NCBI RefSeq assembly: GCF_014648655.1
Contig: NZ_BMRN01000034.1
Span: forward strand, 1 to 64,000
Source of the DNA: Streptomyces atratus
GTDB lineage: Bacteria; Actinomycetota; Actinomycetes; Streptomycetales; Streptomycetaceae
Length of the DNA stretch: 64,000 nucleotides
Direction: 5' to 3'
Notes under the pieces: model-generated
Database searches by the model: none
The model's input: only the letters and a program-made list of their open reading frames with translations
What the model was told of the DNA's origin: nothing
Part shown: positions 32,890 to 41,333 of the stretch, piece by piece
Layout: every line of letters begins with the position of its first letter
How positions within the stretch are numbered: the first letter of the stretch is position 1
Made by a program: the position numbers and the translations under genes

Positions 32890-33150
32890 CGGGCCGGCTG
32901 CCCGCCGAGGCCGCAGTGGTCGGTGTTCCGCACGAGTTGAACGGCGCAGAGGTCGCCGCGCTGGTCACTGCGAAACCGGGCGTCGAGGACGCCCCCGATG
33001 AACTGCACAAGTTCGTCAAGGCCCGAGTGGCCCCTACGAGTACCCGCGAATCGTCCAGCTGGTGGACCAGCTGCCTAAGTGGACCAGCTGCCCAAGAGGC
33101 CCACCGGCAAGATCCTCAAGCGGGTCATCGTCATCGACGTCCGAGGAGTG
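32890..33150 (+). pseudogene. Acyl-CoA ligase C-terminal remnant
   Basis: The C-terminal AMP-binding domain is recognisable: AAVVGVPHELNGAEVAALV, then DELHKFVKARVAP, a one-base shift, YEYPRIVQLVDQLPK and, in a third frame, PTGKILKR, which holds the catalytic lysine motif. The second shift coincides with a 17-bp tandem duplication (33062-33078 and 33079-33095). The large N-terminal domain is gone; upstream 32790-32890 encodes an unidentified hydrophobic stretch. About 500 bases from 32705 hold no intact gene. Confidence 0.75.
33062..33095. repeat. 17-bp tandem duplication in the ligase remnant
   Basis: GTGGACCAGCTGCCTAA and a copy with one change (C for T) stand head to tail, shifting the reading frame within the QLPKGPTGK region. 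Confidence 0.9.
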
Positions 33151-33182
33151 CGGCAGGCAGACAGAGAGGGAGCTTCGCCTTC

Positions 33183-33211
33183 GCCGCCGCCGGTCCCGGA
33201 CCGGCGGCGGC
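33183..33211 (-). terminator. Palindrome after ung
   Basis: GCCGCCGCCGGTCC and its exact complement are separated by one base, seven bases past the ung stop codon. A small hairpin loop would form inside the palindrome; likely ung terminator. Confidence 0.75.
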
Positions 33212-33217
33212 TTCGGC

Positions 33218-33895
33218 TCAAGGCAGCTGCCAGTCCACCGGCTGGGCCCCCTGGCGGAGCAGGAGTTCATTGGTGCGGCTGAACGGGCGCGAGCCGAAGA
33301 AGCCGCGGTCCGCCGACATGGGCGAGGGGTGCGCGGACTCGATCGCCGGGAAGCCGTCGAGGAACGGCCGCAGATTGCGGGCGTCGCGCCCCCACAGCAC
33401 TGACACCAGGGGCTTGCCACGCGCGGCCAGGGCCCGGATGGCCTGCTCGGTCACTTCTTCCCAGCCCTTGCCGCGGTGCGCGCCCGGTTTGCGGGGCGCC
33501 GTGGTGAGCGCCCTGTTCAGCAGCAGCACGCCCTGGCGCGTCCAGGGCGTCAGGTCACCGTTGGACGGTCGCGGAAGCCCCAGGTCCGTGTGCAGCTCCC
33601 GGAAGATGTTCTCCAGACTGCCGGGCAGCTGACGCACCTCGGGGGCCACGGAGAAGCTCAGCCCCATGGCCATCCCGGGTGTCGGGTAGGGGTCCTGACC
33701 GACGATCAGGACACGTACTTCGTCAAGGGGTTGCTGGAACGCGCGCAGAACGTTCGCGCCGGCCGGCAGATAAGTGCGGCCGGCTGCGACCTCCGCACGG
33801 AGGAAATCGCCCATCGCGGCGACGCGTCCGGCCACAGGGGCCAGCGCCTCGGCCCAGCCGGGCTCGACTACTTCATTCAACGGTCGTGGTGCCAC
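33218..33895 (-). CDS. ung: Uracil-DNA glycosylase, family 1
   Basis: A 225-residue UDG that removes uracil from DNA in base-excision repair. The catalytic water-activating motif is VGQDPYPTP (Asp68), the uracil-stacking strand is LLLNRALT, and the DNA-insertion loop is HPSPMSADRGFFGSRPF, with Met where Leu is frequent. VSVLWGRDA contains the discriminating Asn-equivalent region. The GTG 33893-33895 start gives the normal length; its ribosome site is weak. It is transcribed alone, divergent from the kinase gene. Confidence 0.93.
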   Translation of the reverse strand: MAPRPLNEVVEPGWAEALAPVAGRVAAMGDFLRAEVAAGRTYLPAGANVLRAFQQPLDEVRVLIVGQDPYPTPGMAMGLSFSVAPEVRQLPGSLENIFRELHTDLGLPRPSNGDLTPWTRQGVLLLNRALTTAPRKPGAHRGKGWEEVTEQAIRALAARGKPLVSVLWGRDARNLRPFLDGFPAIESAHPSPMSADRGFFGSRPFSRTNELLLRQGAQPVDWQLP

Positions 33896-34112
33896 GAGGC
33901 ATCACTCTACCGGCGTACTGGACCCGCTCCCCGCAGCTGTGGCGGCTTCCGCAGCCTGCCTCCTGCGCCCCGAAGTCCCGCGTCCGGGACTCGGGATAGG
34001 CTGCCGCCGTCATTCGTCTTCTCACCTTCTTCTCTCTCTGGAGCCGGTCCATGAGGTCACGCAGGTGTTCGCCGGAAAGCGGCGGTGCTCGTTGCGCCCG
34101 GTGGAGGCTGTC

Positions 34113-35168
34113 GTGACGGCGCAGACGGAGACGGACGCATCGGCCGGCGCGACGGGTACGTCGGGGCCGTTCGTGCTCGGCGTGGACTCGGGCGGTTCCG
34201 GGTTGCGGGTGGCGCTGGGCAACGTCGGCATGTCCGCCCCGGTGGGCACGACTGTGTGCGCCGAGCCGGTGCGCACCGGACCTGCCGGGATCGATGCGGG
34301 TCATCTGCTGGAGCAACTGCTGCCCGCCGCCCGCCGGCTGCTGGAGCGGCACGGCAGCGGGGACGGCACCCGGATCGCCGCCGTGGCGATCGGCGCCGCC
34401 GGTATGGCGACGCTCGGCGGACAGTTGCGCGCCGAGCTGCCTTCGGCCCTGGAGAGCGCGCTCGGGATGCGCCGGCTGGCTCTCGCCGCCGACGCGGTGA
34501 CCGCCTACGCGGGTGCGGTCGGTCAGCGCCCGGGGGCGGTCGTCGCGGGCGGCACGGGCATGATCGCGCTGGGTACGGATCTGACGAGCTGGCGCCGGGC
34601 CGACGGCTGGGGTCATCTGCTGGGTGACAGCGGCGGCGGGGCCTGGATCGGGCGGGCCGGGCTCGATGCGGCCATGCGAGCGCATGACGGGCGGCGCGGT
34701 GGGTCCGCCGCACTACTGGCCCGGCTGGAGGCGGTGTTCGGGCCGGCACCGGAACTACCGGGACTGCTGTATCCGCGCACCGACCGGCCTGCCGTGCTGG
34801 CCTCGTTCGCGCCCGAGGTCGCCGCGTGCGCCGGGCATGATCCGGTCGCCGCGGGCATTCTGCGCGAGGCCGCCGGACATATCGCGGAGGCGGCCGCAGC
34901 GGTGTGTCCGAAGGCCGGGGCCGACGACGAACCGTGCGAAGTGGCCCTGACGGGCGGCTTGTTCCGGATGGGCGATCCACTGCTCGTGCCGTTGCGGGAG
35001 GAGCTGTCCCGGCAGCTCCCGCAGGCACGCACGGTCGCCGGTTCGGGTGATCCGCTGACCGGTGCGCTGTCCATCGCTCAGGCGTTGGCCGCCGGGGATC
35101 TGCGACTGCCCCGCCATCCGACGCTGCTCTGCGTACCCGGTCACGGGACTGAGCAGGAGCCCGGATAG
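34113..35168 (+). CDS. BadF/BcrA-type ATPase, N-acetylglucosamine kinase-like
   Basis: A 351-residue sugar-kinase-fold ATPase. The phosphate-1 motif is VLGVDSGGSGLRVAL, the phosphate-2 region is VVAGGTGMIALG, and the segment WGHLLGDSGGGAWIGRAGLD is diagnostic for the N-acetylglucosamine kinase group in the BadF/BadG family. It probably phosphorylates an amino sugar from wall or chitin turnover. GTG 34113 has GGAGG five bases upstream; longer frames lack homology. No sugar transporter is adjacent. Confidence 0.85.
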   Translation: MTAQTETDASAGATGTSGPFVLGVDSGGSGLRVALGNVGMSAPVGTTVCAEPVRTGPAGIDAGHLLEQLLPAARRLLERHGSGDGTRIAAVAIGAAGMATLGGQLRAELPSALESALGMRRLALAADAVTAYAGAVGQRPGAVVAGGTGMIALGTDLTSWRRADGWGHLLGDSGGGAWIGRAGLDAAMRAHDGRRGGSAALLARLEAVFGPAPELPGLLYPRTDRPAVLASFAPEVAACAGHDPVAAGILREAAGHIAEAAAAVCPKAGADDEPCEVALTGGLFRMGDPLLVPLREELSRQLPQARTVAGSGDPLTGALSIAQALAAGDLRLPRHPTLLCVPGHGTEQEPG

Positions 35169-35287
35169 GTGCCGACAGATCAGGACAGTCGACCGGTAAG
35201 CCTCTCATCGGATATAAACGGACAGATAACGCCCAGCCGGGCCCTCCCCGAACAGAGGGGCACCCAAAACCAGTAGCATGCGGCGCC

Positions 35288-36211
35288 ATGAGCACCCCCA
35301 CTGGGCCCGCTTCCGGCCTGCCTGTACGAATGCCGCGACCTCGCCAGTCCGGACGGCACCGCCGCCCGGAGCCCGTGGTCGCACCTGAAGGCGCTGCCGC
35401 GCTCGTTCTCGCCGTTCCCGGTACCCCCTCTTCGGCCACGCGCAGCCTGGCCGAAGAGGTGATCAGCATCGCCCGTTCCGAGCTGCCCGGCCTCAATGCC
35501 CGGATCGGATACCTCGACGGCGACGATGCCGAGTACCCGAAGCTCTCGTCCGTACTCACCCACAGCGCCGCCGAGCGCATCGCGCGCTTCGAGCAGGCGC
35601 AGGCCGCGGGCCGCGAGGTAGCCGAGCCCGAGGGTCCGTCCGCCGTCGTGGTGCCGTTGCTCGCGGGGCCGGACAGCGCCCTGATCCGGCGGATACGGCA
35701 GGCCGTGATGGACAGCGGTACGCAGGTCGAGCTGACCGATGTGCTCGGCCCGCACCCGCTGCTCGCCGAAGCGCTGCACGTACGCCTCTCCGAGGCCGGT
35801 CTGGCCCGCGCCGACCGTGCCAGGCTCTTCACGGTGGCCACGGCCGCCGACGGCATCGTGCTGGCCACGGTGGGCGGCGAGGAAGCCGTGCAGGCCGCCG
35901 GGATCACGGGCATGCTGCTGGCTGCCCGGCTCGCGGTACCGGTGATGGCCGCCGCACTCGATGTGGAGGGTTCCGTCGCGTCGATCGCGGAGCAGCTCAC
36001 GGGCTCCGGCTCGGTGCAGCTCGCGCTGGCTCCGTACCTCGTCGGCCCCGAGGTGGCCGAAGGGCTGCTGGATGCCGCCGCGAAGGAGGCGGGCTGTGCG
36101 ACGGCCGAGCCGCTCGGCGCGTATCCGGCGATCGGCAAGCTCGTGCTGTCGATGTACACGACGGCGCTCGGTATCACGCCGACGACGCCGCAAGGTGCTC
36201 AGGCGCACTGA
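35288..36211 (+). CDS. CbiX/sirohydrochlorin chelatase-like protein
   Basis: A 307-residue protein with two tandem CbiX-like halves: ALVLAVPGTPSSATRSLAEE and SAVVVPLLAGPDSALIRRI in the first, LFTVATAADGIVLATVGGEE and QLALAPYLVGPEVAEGLL in the second. Functional chelatases use a histidine in a GHGS motif; here it reads VPGTPS, so metal insertion activity is doubtful. The N-terminus (30 residues) is Pro/Arg-rich and disordered. TAGCAT lies eight bases before ATG and there is no ribosome site, suggesting a leaderless transcript. Confidence 0.8.
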   Translation: MSTPTGPASGLPVRMPRPRQSGRHRRPEPVVAPEGAAALVLAVPGTPSSATRSLAEEVISIARSELPGLNARIGYLDGDDAEYPKLSSVLTHSAAERIARFEQAQAAGREVAEPEGPSAVVVPLLAGPDSALIRRIRQAVMDSGTQVELTDVLGPHPLLAEALHVRLSEAGLARADRARLFTVATAADGIVLATVGGEEAVQAAGITGMLLAARLAVPVMAAALDVEGSVASIAEQLTGSGSVQLALAPYLVGPEVAEGLLDAAAKEAGCATAEPLGAYPAIGKLVLSMYTTALGITPTTPQGAQAH

Positions 36212-36249
36212 CGCGGTGCCGGGTACGCCCGGCAGCGGTCTGTCATCGG

Positions 36250-36287
36250 TCGCCGGGCGGGTCCGGCCTTTCTGGCCCGCCCGGCGA
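36250..36287. terminator. Convergent terminator hairpin
   Basis: TCGCCGGGCGGG and its exact complement flank a 14-base loop that itself contains GGCC. It lies between the ends of the CbiX-like (+) and lactonase (-) genes. Confidence 0.85.
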
Positions 36288-36309
36288 TTCGGCTGTGCGT
36301 GGCGTGATG

Positions 36310-37395
36310 TCAGGCGAAGATCACGCAGGACGCGGCAGGGGCTTCCAGCGAGCCCGTGCGGCGCGGGATGCCGGTTGCCGGGTCGACGGAGAACCAGCTG
36401 ACGTTCCCGGACCGCTCATTGGCCGCGTACAGCCATCGGCCGGTGGGGTCGAGCACGAGATCGCGCGGCCAGTGCCCGCCGCAGCCCACGGTCGTGACCA
36501 GCGTCGCCTTCTCGCCCGTTGCGTCGAGCGCGAGAACGGAGATGCTGTCGTGCCCCCGGTTGGCCGTCCAGAGGAACCGTCCGTCGTGCGAGACGACCAC
36601 CTCGGACGGGTAGGTCGTCGTGGCCCCGCCACACACCGATTCCTCGGGCAGCACGGACGTCTCAGCGACCGGTTCCAGGACTCCCGCGGCGGCGTCCCAC
36701 CTGCATATGGTGACGGTCGGTTCAAGTTCGTTCAGGACGTAGGCGTGGCTGCCCGCAGGGTGGAAGGCCAGGTGGCGCGGGCCCGTGCCCGGCCGCAGGG
36801 CCGTCTCGCCGTGCAGCCGCAACGCCCCGGTGGTCGTGTCGAGCGCACAGATCCGTATGGAGTCGGTTCCGAGGTCCACACTGAGCACCCAGTTCCCCGA
36901 CGGGTCCGACAGCACCTGGTGGGCGTGCGGGCCCCGCTGACGGTCGGCGTCGGGACCGCTGCCCTCGTGCCTGAGCACGGTGGTGACGGCGCCGAGGGAA
37001 CCGTCCTCCCGCACGGACAGAGCGGTGACGCTGCCGGAGCCGTAATTGGCGGTGAGCAGATGACCGCCCGCGAGCGCGAGATGGGTCGGACCATCGCCGT
37101 CGACCGGTCGGAGCTCGCCGACCGGCTGCGGCACATCGCCGGTGATGTCGAGTGCGGCGGCCGCACCGCGCTCGGTCTCGCTGACCGTGTACAGCGCCCT
37201 GCCACCCGGACCCGGCCCGTGGCCCATGACGAGATACGAGGGATCGGGAACGGTGTCCGTCGAGCCGAGGACGGTCAGGGCCCCGGTCTCCTGATCCATG
37301 GTGGCGGCGGTGATTCCCCGCCCGCCCGCCGAGGTGAACGACCCGATGAATACCCGTCCCGCGCCGTTGTCGCTGCCCACCGCACTGCTCGTCAC
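36310..37395 (-). CDS. Lactonase family seven-bladed propeller protein
   Basis: A 361-residue propeller of the bacterial 6-phosphogluconolactonase-like (YbhE/Lactonase) family. Repeats show the family pattern: THLALAGGHLLTANYGSGSV, HAHQVLSDPSGNWVLSVDLG, PRHLAFHPAGSHAYVLNEL, SEVVVSHDGRFLWTANRG and PRDLVLDPTGRWLYAANERS. It may hydrolyse 6-phosphogluconolactone or another lactone. The GTG 37393-37395 start follows GGAGAGG; a longer frame shows no homology. It is monocistronic. Confidence 0.88.
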   Translation of the reverse strand: MTSSAVGSDNGAGRVFIGSFTSAGGRGITAATMDQETGALTVLGSTDTVPDPSYLVMGHGPGPGGRALYTVSETERGAAAALDITGDVPQPVGELRPVDGDGPTHLALAGGHLLTANYGSGSVTALSVREDGSLGAVTTVLRHEGSGPDADRQRGPHAHQVLSDPSGNWVLSVDLGTDSIRICALDTTTGALRLHGETALRPGTGPRHLAFHPAGSHAYVLNELEPTVTICRWDAAAGVLEPVAETSVLPEESVCGGATTTYPSEVVVSHDGRFLWTANRGHDSISVLALDATGEKATLVTTVGCGGHWPRDLVLDPTGRWLYAANERSGNVSWFSVDPATGIPRRTGSLEAPAASCVIFA

Positions 37396-37525
37396 CGCAC
37401 TGCCCCTCTCCGCCGACTGAGCACGACCGTTCGTACCGTCGTGATCTTCCCGGGCGACGGTAGCAGTCGGCCCATCGAGGTCTGGACCAAGGCCTCGGTT
37501 GCCTGGCCTGCTCTGCGAGGGCGCT

Positions 37526-39031
37526 TCACACACCGATCAACGGGGCGCGCGGATCGCTGTGCAGCGGGGCGGCGAGCTCGGCGAGTGCCCGCTCCAGACC
37601 GTGCAGGTGGGCGAGCGCGGGCTCTGCGACGGTCTGGTGCGGCGGGATGCTCGGCACGCCCGCCCGCTGCGGCAGATCCGAGGCCGTCAGCGCCTCCACG
37701 GAGGCTTCGACGCGCCAGCAGGCAGCAGCGAGGCGGGCGTCGTGGGACGCTTCCGGGTCCGCGGCGACGGAGGCCAGTCCGCGCACCTCGTGTGCACATG
37801 TGTCCAGCAGAGCGAGTACCTGTCCCGCGCGGGCCTTTCGGGCGCGCAGTGGGCTCAGCGGATGCACCAGCGGGGCCAGGGACAGCCGCACCCGCCCGAG
37901 GAGCGCCTCCAGCTCGGCGATTCGGGGCGCCGGGTCGGCGGTCGTCGAGCCGGAGAGCCGTGCCGCGGCTTCCGCGGTGCAGGCATGCACGCAGCGCAGG
38001 GCCCGCTGGATCCATGCGTCGGTCGTGGCGTGTGTGGTGACAGGCAGCACGAGGAGCACCGCGAGCATCGCACCGAGCGCTCCGGCACCGGTCTCGGTGA
38101 GCCGCAGCATGAGCAGGGCCGGGTCCAGTACGCCGAGGAGGCCGTAGAGCGCCCCCGCCATCACCGTCACGGAGAACACCATCCAGGTGTACGAGACCGC
38201 AGCGGTGTAGAAGATCCCGAAGACGCCGAACGCGACGACGACCGCGCTGGGCCCGGCAGCACCGTGCAGCGGGACGACGACGGCCAGGCCGATGGGGATG
38301 CCGATCAGTGTTCCCAGGACCCTGCGGAAGCCACGTACCAGCGTCTCGCCGCGTGAGGCGGTGTTCACGAAGACCCACCATGTGGCGCCCACGGCCCAGT
38401 ACCAGCGCTGCTCGGAGAGGAGCAGCCCCGCCGTGAGCGCGATCGCTCCGCCGACGGTCGCCTGAATCGCCTGGCGCGTGGTCGCGCGGGCCAGCCCCTT
38501 GCCGGTGGCCGACGTGGGCACGGCGGCGGCGGGCAGCCGACGCTCGTAGCACCACAGCCCGAAGCGGACGGTCGACGAGGCGAGCAGCGAGAGGGCGACC
38601 GCGGAGTACAGCTCGGGCAACTGCCCGGGCAGGGTGTGGAGGAACTGCGTGGTGAAGAAGGCCATGAAGGCGAACACGCCCAGTGAGTGGCCGCGCGGCC
38701 CCCATCGTCGGGCGTACACGCCCAGGCCCATGACCGCGAGAAAGGCCGCGTCCCGTGCCAACGGATGGTCGTGAAGCCCTGCGGCGAGGGCGAGCACGGG
38801 AAAACCGACGGCCGGCAGCAGGGCGGTGGTGATCGCCTGATCGCGCACCGTGGCATCCAGCACCGTGAACAGGGCCAGCAGCGCGGCAAGCCCGCCGGTG
38901 ACGGCCGCGACGAGCGAATGACCGGCCAGACCGCACACCACGACGGCCAGCCCGATGCCGAGGACGGCCCTCAGACCGCTGCGCAGCCGCAGTCGGCCCG
39001 GGTCCGGGGAAACGAACATCCTCTTCAGCAC
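37526..39031 (-). CDS. FUSC family membrane protein (aromatic acid exporter-like)
   Basis: A 501-residue protein with two blocks of membrane helices (about 25-165 and 200-330) and a soluble C-terminal helical domain, as in FUSC/YccS/AaeB-like transporters. The second block contains WYWAVGATWWVFVNTASRGE and GFRRVLGTLIGIPIG, the diagnostic FUSC segment. It probably exports aromatic acids or related compounds. GTG 39029-39031 has AGGAG upstream. CCATTGG-type motifs upstream recur before the Lrp/AsnC gene, suggesting that regulator controls it. Confidence 0.87.
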   Translation of the reverse strand: MLKRMFVSPDPGRLRLRSGLRAVLGIGLAVVVCGLAGHSLVAAVTGGLAALLALFTVLDATVRDQAITTALLPAVGFPVLALAAGLHDHPLARDAAFLAVMGLGVYARRWGPRGHSLGVFAFMAFFTTQFLHTLPGQLPELYSAVALSLLASSTVRFGLWCYERRLPAAAVPTSATGKGLARATTRQAIQATVGGAIALTAGLLLSEQRWYWAVGATWWVFVNTASRGETLVRGFRRVLGTLIGIPIGLAVVVPLHGAAGPSAVVVAFGVFGIFYTAAVSYTWMVFSVTVMAGALYGLLGVLDPALLMLRLTETGAGALGAMLAVLLVLPVTTHATTDAWIQRALRCVHACTAEAAARLSGSTTADPAPRIAELEALLGRVRLSLAPLVHPLSPLRARKARAGQVLALLDTCAHEVRGLASVAADPEASHDARLAAACWRVEASVEALTASDLPQRAGVPSIPPHQTVAEPALAHLHGLERALAELAAPLHSDPRAPLIGV

Positions 39032-39161
39032 GGCATGCTCCTGCTCCTGCACACCGGTCCTGCACACCGGCATGAAAAAGGCGCCGCGGGGATCCGCAGC
39101 GCCATCGACGGGTACATCACAACACCTCTACGGTCCGTGGCTCAAACGAGAGGGAAATCAT

Positions 39162-39186
39162 TGGGCCATTGGCCCAGGCATTGGCC
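39162..39186 (-). promoter_or_regulatory. CCATTGG-type palindrome upstream of FUSC gene
   Basis: TGGGCC-ATT-GGCCCA, followed by a second CATTGGCC. The CATTGG core recurs before the Lrp/AsnC gene. Sequence just beyond (CCAACGGACC at about 39209) repeats the bases before the Lrp start codon. Confidence 0.5.
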
Positions 39187-39310
39187 GCCAATATGCACCA
39201 TAGCTAGGCCAACGGACCGAAATGGGGCCGAACGCCGTCCGCGGCACCCCGGCGCCCGTGTGGCCGTCGCGTGGACGAATGCCTCATGCCGCCCCAACAG
39301 GGGCGGGAAG

Positions 39311-39829
39311 TCATCGGTGATGGGCAGGGGGCTGTGTGGGCAGTAACGCAGTCACGTCGTAGCCGCCGTCAGGGGTGGCTCCGGTGGCGAGTTCACCTCC
39401 CAGCATCACGGTGCGCTCGCGCATACCGAGCAGACCGTGGCCCGCGCCGACCGAGGGCGGGGCGGCCCGCTCCGGCGGGGTGTTGATGACCCGGACCGTG
39501 ACGGCCGACGAGTGGTGGCCGATCTCCACCCGCACCTTTGCGCCCGGTGCGTAACGCATCGCGTTGCTGAGCGCCTCCTGCACGATGCGGAACGCCGACA
39601 GCTCGACGCCCGGCGACAGCGGATGCGGCTCCCCGATGGTCTCGGCGTGGCCGAGAGCCCGGCGCCGCGCGCGGCGAGGGCCTCGGTCGCAGCACTGCGC
39701 AACGGGCCCCGGACGGTCAAAGCCGGTGCCGGTACGGCCCGCGGGGCCGGCCGCTGCCGCTGTCGGCACGGCCACCGAGGCGGCCACCAGGCCGCGACGC
39801 AGGCGTCCTCTGCACGGATGGAACGACAT
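39311..39829 (-). pseudogene. Histidine-kinase ATPase fragment fused to a signal-peptide remnant
   Basis: The N-terminal 35 codons (MSFHPCRGRLRRGLVAASVA then AVPTAAAAG) look like a secretion signal from another gene. About residue 70 onward is the C-terminal ATPase of a NarL-type sensor kinase: ELSAFRIVQEALSNAMRYAP (N box) and GAGHGLLGMRERTVMLGG (G boxes). The dimerisation histidine and sensor are absent. It appears to be a deletion fusion and cannot be a working kinase. It sits between FUSC and its probable regulator. Confidence 0.75.
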
Positions 39830-39984
39830 GGCAGCTTGTTCCTTCCGTACCGGATGACTGCGCCGCTTCGGGTACAGAAGCTATGGAGAGGGCCTTGTAA
39901 TCCGCGTCCCACCGGGGTGTGAACCTTTTTCGCAGCTCTGCAGGACTACGGGCATGAGATGCGGGTGAGGGTGCGTCGGATTGC

Positions 39985-40013
39985 ACCAATGGGGCTGCTT
40001 CCGGGCCATTGGT
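39985..40013 (+). promoter_or_regulatory. Inverted repeat upstream of Lrp/AsnC gene
   Basis: ACCAATGG and CCATTGGT, a perfect 8-bp inverted repeat with a 13-base spacer, 46 bases before the Lrp/AsnC start. Probable autoregulatory site. Confidence 0.55.
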
Positions 40014-40058
40014 ACAGTCGCAGCCCGGATCGGCCTACCAGGAAGAGACCAACGGACC

Positions 40059-40544
40059 ATGGCGGTGGACGCCCTCGACACCCGCATCCTGCGATTGCTC
40101 ATCGAGCAGCCGCGTACCAGCGTGCGTGAGTACGCACGCATCCTCTCCGTCGCCCGGGGCACCCTCCAGGCCCGTATCGACCGGCTGGAGCGGGACGGTG
40201 TGATCACCGGTACGGGTCCGGTCCTGTCCCCCGCCGCGCTGGGTCACCCGGTGCTGGCCTTCGTTCATCTGGAGGTCACCCAGGGGCATCTGGACGAGGT
40301 CGGTGGAGCGCTCGCCTCGGTGCCGGAGATCGTCGAGGCCTTCTCGACCACGGGCGGCGGCGATCTGCTGGCCCGGGTGGTGGCCCGCGACAACGGGCAT
40401 CTGGAGGATGTGATCCAGCGTCTGATCCAACTGCCCGGTGTGGTCAGGACGCGTACCGAGGTGGCGCTGCGCGAGCGGGTTCCGCACCGGCTGCTGCCGC
40501 TGGTCGAATCGGTGGGCCGCACTGCCGCCGGCAGCCCGAAGTGA
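40059..40544 (+). CDS. Lrp/AsnC family transcriptional regulator
   Basis: A 161-residue feast/famine regulator. The N-terminal HTH covers LDTRILRLLIEQPRTSVRE and SVARGTLQARIDRLERDGV; the C-terminal RAM ligand domain follows, with FSTTGGGDLLARVVARDN. The ATG at 40059 starts the HTH directly. It likely senses an amino acid or aromatic acid and controls itself and the FUSC exporter through CCATTGG sites. The gene pair was probably directly divergent before about 0.8 kb of debris came between them. Confidence 0.88.
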   Translation: MAVDALDTRILRLLIEQPRTSVREYARILSVARGTLQARIDRLERDGVITGTGPVLSPAALGHPVLAFVHLEVTQGHLDEVGGALASVPEIVEAFSTTGGGDLLARVVARDNGHLEDVIQRLIQLPGVVRTRTEVALRERVPHRLLPLVESVGRTAAGSPK

Positions 40545-40569
40545 TCAGCGTCTTGGCATGCTGGACGGC

Positions 40570-40671
40570 ATGAACTCCCGGCGCGTTCCCGTCCCCGCCG
40601 TCGTCTTCGATCTCGATGCCACGCGGGTGGACAGCGAGCCGAACTATTACGAGGCGGCTCGCCGCCTTTGA
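40570..40671 (+). pseudogene. HAD phosphatase N-terminal fragment
   Basis: A 33-codon frame from ATG 40570 gives VPAVVFDLDATRVDSEPNYY, the motif I region of HAD phosphatases (usual DLDGTLVDSEPNYYE) with GT changed to AT. It stops in TGA within the carboxyltransferase remnant, where the protein sequence jumps to another family. It is the 5' end of a gene whose remainder was deleted. Confidence 0.75.
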
Positions 40672-41245
40672 CGAGGGCTCGTTCACCGCATTCGGCGCCC
40701 TCGCCATCGCCGCGCAACGCCGCCGCCGTTCACTCGACGACGTGATCGTCTCCACCCCGGCCGACGGCATGGTCACCGGCACGGGCACGGTGAACGGCGT
40801 ACCGTGCGTAGCGATGTCGTACGACTACACCGTCCTCGCGGGTACCCAGGGCCATCAGAACCATCGCAAGACGGACCGGATGCTGCTGCTCTCCGAGCGG
40901 CGCGGGCTGCCGGTGGTGCTGTTCGCGGAGGGCGGCGGCGGTCGCCCCGGGGACACGGACACCACGGCGGTCGCGGGTCTCGATGTGACAACCTTTCATC
41001 GGATGGGCCGTCTCAGCGGTCTTGTCCCGCTGGTCGGCATCGCGTCGGGGCGATGCTTCGCGGGGAACCCGGCACTGTTCGGCTTCTGCGATGTGGTGAT
41101 CGCGACACCGGAGGCCACCATCGGCATGGGGCCCGGCGGTGATCGAGGGCGGCGGGCTCGGCACATACCGGCCGCAGGAGGTCGGACCGCTCTCCGTGCA
41201 CGGCTGCTCGGCGTGCCGTCGAGGTCCGGCGGCCCGATATCCTGA
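40655..41245 (+). pseudogene. Acyl-CoA carboxyltransferase remnant
   Basis: The frame holds FDEGSFTAFGALAIAAQRRR, TPADGMVTGTGTVNG, YDYTVLAGTQGHQNHRKTDR and GLVPLVGIASGRCFAGNPAL. This is the biotin-dependent carboxyltransferase (propionyl/acetyl-CoA carboxylase beta) core. It lacks about the first 60 residues and, after ATIGMG, a frameshift leads to MIEGGGLGTYRPQEVGPLSV in another frame, then the domain ends abruptly before the kinase gene. Both ends are lost, so no function is expected. Confidence 0.8.
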
Positions 41246-41333
41246 TCATGCCGCGCGCCCCACCCCGCCCCGATCCCGGTCGGGACGCCGCCGTGGCAGT
41301 CGAAGCGGCCCACAATTCGAGATTGGTGCACAG

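Noticed and set aside
32790..32940. Hydrophobic stretch as a small membrane protein gene
   Set aside because: No start with ribosome site and directly joined to the acyl-CoA ligase debris; kept only as a comment there.
34057..36177. 706-codon leftward frame
   Set aside because: Antisense over the kinase-like and CbiX-like genes; Ser/Pro/Arg-rich composition typical of such frames.
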